A stretch of 64,000 nucleotides of DNA from JBCDBD01 sp039184335 (lineage in GTDB: Bacteria > Bacteroidota > Bacteroidia > Flavobacteriales > Flavobacteriaceae): the NCBI GenBank assembly GCA_039184335.1, contig JBCDBD010000004.1, positions 93,045-157,044 on the forward strand. Reading direction: 5' to 3'. Under the pieces are notes generated by a model. The model did no database searches. It had not been told where the DNA came from and worked only from the letters and a program-made list of their open reading frames with translations. Shown in pieces: positions 58,488 to 64,000 of the stretch. Positions within the stretch are counted from its first letter, which is position 1; each line of letters opens with the position of its first letter. The position numbers were made by a program, and so were the translations under genes.

Positions 58488-59345
58488 ATGATCAGTGACG
58501 AAAAGTTTCAAGAAGAATTGGACCTTATTATTGAAAATGCCATACGGGAAGATGTGGGAGAAGGTGACCATAGTTCGCTTGCCTGTATTCCTGAAACTGC
58601 TATGGGCAAAGCAAGACTTTTGGTCAAGGATGAAGGCATATTGGCCGGGGTTGAATTTGCCAAAAAGGTATTTGCCCGCGTCGATTCATCATTGCAGGTG
58701 CAGACCCTAATCGGTGATGGCAGTGAGGTAGACCATGGTGATATTGCCTTTTATGTCACGGGCAGTTCACAAAGCATCCTAAAAGCGGAACGGTTGGTGT
58801 TGAATGCAATGCAGCGAATGAGTGCGATAGCCACCAAAACAACTTCATATGTGAACCTCTTGGAAGGAACCGGCACCAAAATATTGGATACGCGAAAAAC
58901 GACTCCAGGAATCCGTGCATTGGAAAAATGGGCAGTAAAGATAGGAGGGGGCGAAAACCACCGATTCGCATTATATGACATGATCATGCTCAAAGACAAT
59001 CACATTGATTTTGCTGGGGGCATCACAAAAGCGATTGCACAGACAAAGCAGTATCTTGAATTGAAGAAAATGGAACTTAAGATTATAGTGGAAGCCAGAA
59101 GTTTGTTGGAAGTTGAGGAAATTCTTGGGTCTGAGGGGGTCTATCGCATACTTCTTGATAACTTTAACTATGAAGATACCAAAACTGCGGTGAAGATGAT
59201 AGGGGGGCAGTGCCTGACAGAATCGTCAGGAAACATCAACGAAAAAACCCTAAGAAAATATGCAGCATGTGGTGTAGATTATATTTCTTCAGGGGCATTG
59301 ACCCATTCGGTATACAATATGGACCTTAGTTTAAAAGCAATATAA
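58488..59345 (+). CDS. nadC: Nicotinate-nucleotide diphosphorylase (carboxylating)
   Basis: Converts quinolinate and PRPP to nicotinate mononucleotide and CO2 in NAD synthesis. 285 residues. Signature motifs are NAMQRMSAIATKTTSYVNLLEGTG, ILDTRKTTPGIRALEKWAVKIGGGENHR and LYDMIMLKDNHIDFAGG, followed by VEARSLLEVEEIL and ESSGNINEKTLRKYAACGVDYISSGALTHS. It starts a plus-strand unit nadC, brkB-like, DUF2147, priA; the next gene overlaps its stop by one base (TAATG). Confidence 0.97.
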   Translation: MISDEKFQEELDLIIENAIREDVGEGDHSSLACIPETAMGKARLLVKDEGILAGVEFAKKVFARVDSSLQVQTLIGDGSEVDHGDIAFYVTGSSQSILKAERLVLNAMQRMSAIATKTTSYVNLLEGTGTKILDTRKTTPGIRALEKWAVKIGGGENHRFALYDMIMLKDNHIDFAGGITKAIAQTKQYLELKKMELKIIVEARSLLEVEEILGSEGVYRILLDNFNYEDTKTAVKMIGGQCLTESSGNINEKTLRKYAACGVDYISSGALTHSVYNMDLSLKAI

Positions 59346-60325
59346 TGTCGACGGCGATTGAAGAAAAGTTGAAAAAGATACCTTTGGTCAATTGGGTGGT
59401 CAGTTTTCTCAAGAAAATAAAACTGCGTGCTTTCGAGGGACTGTCTTTTTACGATTTGCTTGAAATGTATATCGTCGGTATCGTGCAGGGAACCCTATCG
59501 ACCAGGGCCAGTTCCATTGCCTTCAGTCTTTTCATGGCATTGTTTCCGCTATTGATTTTTTTGGTCACCCTTTTGCCGTTTATTATCCCTTATGCAAGTA
59601 TTGGCAATGAAAACTTTGATGCCCAGTTCTTGTTGTTTCTGGAGTCTTTCTTACCCTCGGCGACCGGGGAGTATTTTGGGGATATCTACCAACAGATAAA
59701 AGACCAAAAACGTGGAGGACTTCTGTCATCAGCTTTTCTGATTTCTATTTTTTTGGTGGCCAATGGGGTAAATGCTATTTTCGGAGGATTTGAAAACTCA
59801 TACCATGTTGAACTGACCCGTAATTTTTTTAGGCAATATGCCTATGCATTGATGGTAGGGCTTATCTTGTCCGTTCTCTTGATTGTTAGTGCGGTCACCT
59901 TCGTATACGTTGAGTTTTATGTGGTTGAGTACACCAGTGAATACTTGGGTAAGACACTGGGGTATGATGTGGAAAAAAGTGATGATATTGGAATTCGTTT
60001 GGCCAAGGTGCTCTTCTTTATGCTACTTTCGTATTTGACGACCGCTATTTTGTACTATTTTGGTACGGCAGAAGGGAGAAAGGCCAGGTTTTTCTCTGCA
60101 GGGGCCTTGATGACAACACTTTTGTTCGTACTCACCTCTTACCTTTTTGGTATATATGTTGAAAAATTTGCTCGCTATAATGAATTGTACGGTGCTTTGG
60201 GGGGGCTTCTTATCTTAATGGTCTTTATTTGGTTGAACTCGAATATTTTGTTGTTAGGTTTTGAATTGAACGCGACTTTAAATTCGTTGAAAAAGAAACA
60301 TCAAAGGCAAGATGAAGATGAATAA
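59345..60325 (+). CDS. YihY/BrkB-family inner-membrane protein
   Basis: 326 residues with six membrane helices. Family features: RASSIAFSLFMALFPLLIFLVTLLPF near residues 55-80, ISIFLVANGVNAIFGGFENSYHVEL near 135-160, and GGLLILMVFIWLNSNILLLGFELNA near 290-315, the characteristic end of the family. The transported or bound substrate is unknown. It overlaps nadC by one base and the DUF2147 gene by 14 bp. The C-terminus is basic and Lys/Gln-rich. Confidence 0.9.
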   Translation: MSTAIEEKLKKIPLVNWVVSFLKKIKLRAFEGLSFYDLLEMYIVGIVQGTLSTRASSIAFSLFMALFPLLIFLVTLLPFIIPYASIGNENFDAQFLLFLESFLPSATGEYFGDIYQQIKDQKRGGLLSSAFLISIFLVANGVNAIFGGFENSYHVELTRNFFRQYAYALMVGLILSVLLIVSAVTFVYVEFYVVEYTSEYLGKTLGYDVEKSDDIGIRLAKVLFFMLLSYLTTAILYYFGTAEGRKARFFSAGALMTTLLFVLTSYLFGIYVEKFARYNELYGALGGLLILMVFIWLNSNILLLGFELNATLNSLKKKHQRQDEDE

Positions 60326-60755
60326 AATAGGGTACATTGCTTTCTTTTTGTTATTCAACACCCAATGTTGTTTTTATGCACAATCGATTTTTGGTAAATG
60401 GAAAACCATTGACGATCGTTCAGGCATTGTAAAGGGGGTTGTTGAAGTATATGAAGAAAAGGGTTTGATGCAAGGTAGGATTGTAAAAATATTACAAAAG
60501 GGAAAAGAGGAGGCCATCTGTCGTAAATGTAAGGGAGATCAGAAAGGAAAACCTATTCTGGGCATGAAAATCATACATGATTTTAAGAAAAGCGATAAAG
60601 GGGAATATAAAGGGACCAAGTTGTTTGACCCGGAACAAGGCATGACTTTCAGGGGTAAAATATGGTTGGATCCTGAAAACCCCGATAAGCTTATGGTACG
60701 GGGATATTTGGCTTTTCTCTACAGAACGCAGACATGGCACAGGGTGAAAGAGTGA
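60312..60755 (+). CDS. DUF2147 family exported protein
   Basis: 147 residues with a signal peptide (MNKIGYIAFFLLFNTQCCFYAQ, cleaved near residue 24). The mature part is the DUF2147 lipocalin-like beta-barrel: IFGKWKTIDDRSGIVKGVVEVYEE, GMKIIHDFKKSDKGEYKGTKLFDPE and GYLAFLYRTQTWHRVKE. Two cysteines in AICRKCKG fall in a variable loop and may bind a metal or form a disulfide. The ligand is unknown. It overlaps the brkB-like gene and is followed 8 bp later by priA. Confidence 0.87.
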   Translation: MKMNKIGYIAFFLLFNTQCCFYAQSIFGKWKTIDDRSGIVKGVVEVYEEKGLMQGRIVKILQKGKEEAICRKCKGDQKGKPILGMKIIHDFKKSDKGEYKGTKLFDPEQGMTFRGKIWLDPENPDKLMVRGYLAFLYRTQTWHRVKE

Positions 60756-60763
60756 GTATGGCC

Positions 60764-63217
60764 ATGGCTTATTTTCTAGATGTTGTACTGCCCATTCCAC
60801 TCGAAAGGCTCTTTACCTATAAGATTTCTAAAGTTGAGGCTGAATTTATACAACCTGGTATGCGGGTCGCCGTTCCTTTTGGCAAATCAAAAATATATAC
60901 CGCACTTGCATATCGGTCACATCAAGATCCGCCCATCGCATATGAAGCAAAGGAGATTCACCAGATTTTGGATGAAAGCCCCATAGTGACCCCAATCCAG
61001 TTCAAGCATTGGGAATGGGTTGCTTCTTACTACATGTGCTCTTTGGGTGAAGTGGTGCGAAGTGCATTGCCAAGTGCATTTTTATTGGAAAGCGAGACTT
61101 TGATTCGCACAAATGATGAAACTGTGGTTGGCGAAATGGCACTTGACGACGATGAGTTTCTTGTTTTTGAGGCTTTGGGCCACCAATCTTCCCTTAAAAT
61201 AAGTGACATCAGCAGTATTGTCAATCGCAAGCATGTGCTTCCGGTCGTGAACCGGTTGCTGCAAAAAAAAATCATTGTACAACAAGAGGAGCTTTATGAA
61301 AAGTACCGACCCAAGATGGTACGTTTTGTCAAGTTGGCCCAAGCCTATGAAGAAGATAAGGCCCTAGAGGACATTTTGACACAGTTGTCAAGGGCACCCA
61401 AGCAAAGTCAAGCTGTGTTGTCACTGTTTCAACTACAGGCAAGCTCAAAAAAACCGATCAAGACATCAGATTTGGAAAAAATGAGTGGATGCTCCAGTGC
61501 CATACTCAGGTCATTGGCCGACAAAAAGATCCTAGAGTTTTATTACCTTCAAAAAGATAGGGTCGCTCCCATAGAAGAGGGCAATAAGCTAGCCATTGTA
61601 CTAAACGATCCACAAAAAGAAGCGCATGAATATCTAACAGCCAGTTTTGGGAATAATGCCACGGCCCTATTGCATGGCGTAACTGCATCAGGTAAGACTG
61701 CGGTATATATCAAATTGATAGCGAAGGCACTGCAAGACCAAAAGCAAACACTCTATTTGCTTCCTGAAATTGCCCTTACCCCACAATTGATAACAAGGTT
61801 GCAACAATATTTCGGGAATAAGGTTTCGGTTTACCATTCAAAATACAGCAGTAATGAACGAGTAGAGGTGTGGCACAATGTTTTGAATCACAAAGAAAGG
61901 GCCCAAATTGTGATTGGCGCAAGGTCTGCCCTGTTTTTACCCTTTTCGCATTTGGGATTGATCGTGGTTGATGAAGAACATGAGGCTTCGTTTAAACAGT
62001 TTGATCCAGCCCCGCGCTACCATGCCCGTGATGCAGCAATCGTGTTGTCTCATTTACATCGATGTCACTGTCTTCTGGGATCGGCCACACCGAGTATCGA
62101 AAGCATGAAGAATGCCAAGAGCGGAAAATATGGCTATGCCCATATCGCTGAACGTTATGGAAAGGTACTGATGCCTGAAATCGTACTGATCGACCTGAAG
62201 GATGCTACAAAAAAGAAACAGATGATCGGGCATTTTTCGGCATATCTCAAAAATGCCATACACGAAGCCCTTATGGATGGGGAACAGATCATACTTTTTC
62301 AAAATCGTCGGGGTTTTGCCCCGATTGTTGAATGTACTACCTGCGGACATTCCTCACAATGCCCCAATTGTGATGTGAGCTTGACATACCACCAGCAACA
62401 ACATCAGTTGCGATGTCATTATTGTGGTTTTCACATGGTATTTCCTGAAAGTTGTACGGCGTGTGGAAGCCATACATTGGATAAAAAAGGCTTTGGCACA
62501 GAACAGATACAAAAAGAATTGACAGCATTGTTTCCAGATGCGACTACGGCCCGAATGGATTTGGATACCACTAGGGGCAAGTATGCCCATGAAAAGATTA
62601 TTACTGCTTTCGAGCAGCATGAAACTGATATTTTGGTGGGTACCCAAATGGTCGCCAAAGGACTCGATTTTAGAAATGTTGGCCTAGTAGGTATCATGAA
62701 TGCCGATTCGTTATTGAACTTTCCAGATTACAGGGCCCATGAACGTGCGTTTCAGTTATTGGCACAGGTTGCGGGTCGCGCTGGGCGGTCAAAGAAAAAG
62801 GGAAAGGTGTTGATACAGACCTATAATCCCTACCACCAAATATTGCAACAAGTCTCTAGTAATGATTTTGATAAAATGTACGGGGAACAGTTGTATGAGC
62901 GGGAGCATTTTAAGTATCCACCCCATACAAGACTGCTAAAGATCACATTAAAAGATAGGGATTACCATAAATTAAATGAGGCTTCCGACTGGTTTGCCGA
63001 TGGATTGAAAAATTGGCTGTCACATCAGGTGCTAGGCCCAGAACACCCACCAATTGCCAAGATACGCAGAACATATTTGAAAAATATCTTGATCAAGATT
63101 CCTAGAGACCAGTCGCTTTCCAAAATAAAAAATGGCATTAAAAGAATCGAAAAATCCTTTAATGCCATTTCGCGGTTCAAAAGTGTAAGACTGGTCTACA
63201 ATGTTGACCACATATGA
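60764..63217 (+). CDS. priA: Primosomal protein N' (replication restart helicase PriA)
   Basis: 817 residues from the ATG at 60764 (MAYFLDVVLPIPLERLFTYK), the usual PriA start; an ATG at 60734 lies inside the DUF2147 gene. Restarts stalled replication forks using 3'-5' helicase activity. The N-terminal DNA-binding region is followed by Walker A GVTASGKTAVYIKL, VVDEEHEASFKQFDPAPRYHARDAA (DEEH box), LLGSATPSIES and the zinc-binding domain with eight cysteines (CTTCGHSSQCPNC, RCHYCGFHM, SCTACGSH). The helicase C lobe includes GTQMVAKGLDFRNVGLVGIMNAD and QVAGRAGRSKKKGKV. A hairpin in its last 90 bp acts as terminator for the opposite strand. Confidence 0.96.
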   Translation: MAYFLDVVLPIPLERLFTYKISKVEAEFIQPGMRVAVPFGKSKIYTALAYRSHQDPPIAYEAKEIHQILDESPIVTPIQFKHWEWVASYYMCSLGEVVRSALPSAFLLESETLIRTNDETVVGEMALDDDEFLVFEALGHQSSLKISDISSIVNRKHVLPVVNRLLQKKIIVQQEELYEKYRPKMVRFVKLAQAYEEDKALEDILTQLSRAPKQSQAVLSLFQLQASSKKPIKTSDLEKMSGCSSAILRSLADKKILEFYYLQKDRVAPIEEGNKLAIVLNDPQKEAHEYLTASFGNNATALLHGVTASGKTAVYIKLIAKALQDQKQTLYLLPEIALTPQLITRLQQYFGNKVSVYHSKYSSNERVEVWHNVLNHKERAQIVIGARSALFLPFSHLGLIVVDEEHEASFKQFDPAPRYHARDAAIVLSHLHRCHCLLGSATPSIESMKNAKSGKYGYAHIAERYGKVLMPEIVLIDLKDATKKKQMIGHFSAYLKNAIHEALMDGEQIILFQNRRGFAPIVECTTCGHSSQCPNCDVSLTYHQQQHQLRCHYCGFHMVFPESCTACGSHTLDKKGFGTEQIQKELTALFPDATTARMDLDTTRGKYAHEKIITAFEQHETDILVGTQMVAKGLDFRNVGLVGIMNADSLLNFPDYRAHERAFQLLAQVAGRAGRSKKKGKVLIQTYNPYHQILQQVSSNDFDKMYGEQLYEREHFKYPPHTRLLKITLKDRDYHKLNEASDWFADGLKNWLSHQVLGPEHPPIAKIRRTYLKNILIKIPRDQSLSKIKNGIKRIEKSFNAISRFKSVRLVYNVDHI
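63121..63170 (-). terminator. Intrinsic terminator of the LytTR regulator gene, embedded in priA coding sequence
   Basis: On the minus strand AAATGGCATTAAA (63170-63158) pairs perfectly with TTTAATGCCATTT (63142-63130), 13 bp, loop of 15 nt, followed by TTTATTTT. It lies 54 bp beyond the regulator stop at 63224 and inside the 3' end of priA, which is read the other way. Confidence 0.7.
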
Positions 63218-63223
63218 TATTGT

Positions 63224-63916
63224 TCAGACGTTCGAAAGTGCTTCTGCCAATTCGGTCTTTTTATTTCTGCTCAAAGGTATTTGTCTTCCCCCCACTTCAA
63301 CATTCTTACTGTTGAATTTCTCGATTTTCTCTAAATTGACGATATAGGATTTGTGGATACGCAAGAATTTCTCAGCGGGCAATTGCTTTTCAAAAGATTT
63401 CATTGTTGACAAAATCACAATATTCGCCTCATCGGTAACCAATTTGATATAATCTCCCAATGCTTCGATCCATTTGATGTCGTTGAGTATAACCTTACGT
63501 TTTTTAAGGTTGCTCTTCACAAAGATGTGCTCTTCATCCTCATCTACCTTGTTCATTTGTTCGTACTTGGCAACGGCCCTTTTCACCGAGGCCTCGAAGC
63601 GGGCAAGGGTAATGGGCTTGTGCAGGTAATCGGTTACATCATAATCGAATGCCTTCAACGCATAATCAGGCTTTCCGGTAATCAAAATGACCTGAGGTGG
63701 GTTTTCAAGGGCTTCCAACAAATCGAAACCGCTGATAATAGGCATTTCAACATCTAAAAAGATTAAATCAATTTCATGGTTTTTCAAACCATTCTTTGCT
63801 TCAATAGCGTTGCTGTACTCCGCTACTAGAGCTAGGTGGGGATGATTGTTGACCAACTTTGCAACAGCCATGCGCTGCATGGAAGAGTCGTCTACAATAA
63901 TACTTCTTAATTTCAT
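63224..63916 (-). CDS. LytTR-family response regulator, orphan in this window
   Basis: 230 residues. Receiver domain: IIVDDSSMQRMAVAKLV, phospho-acceptor Asp55 in LIFLDVEMPI, ILITGKPDYALKAF and Lys in YLHKPITLARF. The LytTR DNA-binding domain covers about residues 130-228 (IFVKSNLKKRKVILNDIKWIEALGDYIKL, FLRIHKSYIVNLEKI, RQIPLSRNKKTELAEAL). The N-terminus has VDDSSMQR where the LytR at 26552 has VDDEPLAR, so they are related paralogues but not close. No histidine kinase is adjacent, and the gene is convergent with priA. Bases 63917-64000 hold nothing else recognisable. Confidence 0.93.
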   Translation of the reverse strand: MKLRSIIVDDSSMQRMAVAKLVNNHPHLALVAEYSNAIEAKNGLKNHEIDLIFLDVEMPIISGFDLLEALENPPQVILITGKPDYALKAFDYDVTDYLHKPITLARFEASVKRAVAKYEQMNKVDEDEEHIFVKSNLKKRKVILNDIKWIEALGDYIKLVTDEANIVILSTMKSFEKQLPAEKFLRIHKSYIVNLEKIEKFNSKNVEVGGRQIPLSRNKKTELAEALSNV

Positions 63917-64000
63917 AGATTGGGGTGATTTGTGGGGTTAAATCATCGGCAAATTACATAAAAAACACGGTTAACTACAACAAAAGATGTAAACATGGTA

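Overview
The window looks like a chromosome segment of a marine-type member of Flavobacteriaceae (Bacteroidota). The evidence is a secreted protein with a type IX secretion (T9SS type B) C-terminal domain, a cysteine-poor type B L31, a TIGR03991-like GlmU-family protein, a 630-residue SerB-SerA fusion, surface lipoproteins with acidic residues after the lipid cysteine, A-rich leaders in place of Shine-Dalgarno sites, and Bacteroidota promoters (TTG, 19 nt, TAnnTTTG). The genus cannot be fixed from this sequence. Most of the window is dense housekeeping DNA. I see no CRISPR array, prophage, tRNA or rRNA. One insertion sequence is present.

Layout. 1-5.3 kb: truncated phosphohexomutase, T9SS cargo protein, glycosyltransferase/DUF4199 pair. 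5.4-8.4 kb: rpmE2, GlmU-like protein, mtaB. 8.4-12 kb: small acetyltransferase-like protein, alpha/beta hydrolase, lytic transglycosylase, TPR and DUF6263-like proteins. 12-15.2 kb: rpmH and carB, whose product lacks the allosteric domain. 15.2-17.8 kb: a divergent pair made of a secreted LamG-like protein and a membrane-anchored HTH-like protein, with an 11-bp direct repeat between them. 17.9-23.8 kb: an operon-like run with an ABC exporter, a YtrA-type GntR regulator, a GIN-domain protein, three membrane proteins and an acyl-CoA dehydrogenase-like protein; its promoter carries a palindrome over the predicted start site. 24-27.3 kb: beta-lactamase-fold hydrolase and a LytS/LytR-type two-component pair. 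27.3-31.2 kb: gnd, zwf and pgl (oxidative pentose phosphate pathway). 31.1-33.4 kb: thioesterase, a frameshifted small gene, rmuC. 33.4-38.7 kb: a vitamin B12 uptake locus (BtuF/C/D-like transporter divergent from a cobalamin riboswitch and BtuB-like receptor). 38.7-43.2 kb: S41 peptidase, then an ECF sigma factor, a putative anti-sigma protein and three tandem DUF4252 proteins. 43.2-53.4 kb: mscS, purB, sirtuin, TrmH-like protein, SRPBCC protein, GH13 amylase lipoprotein, DEAD-box helicase, rdgB. 53.4-54.4 kb: an IS982-family element. 54.4-64 kb: ICMT-like protein, SerB-SerA fusion, PilJ-domain protein, rlmH, nadC-brkB-DUF2147-priA, and an orphan LytTR regulator.

The observations most worth following are the GntR/ABC promoter-operator at 23.75-23.80 kb, the ECF/DUF4252 module with a candidate autoregulatory promoter, the LamG/transmembrane-HTH pair, two single-base frameshifts in homopolymers (31.80 and 54.22 kb), and two intrinsic terminators that sit inside the 3' coding sequence of the convergent neighbour gene (44.12 and 63.13 kb). 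I did not find a clearly new defence or mobile system. The nearest to undescribed systems are the regulator modules.
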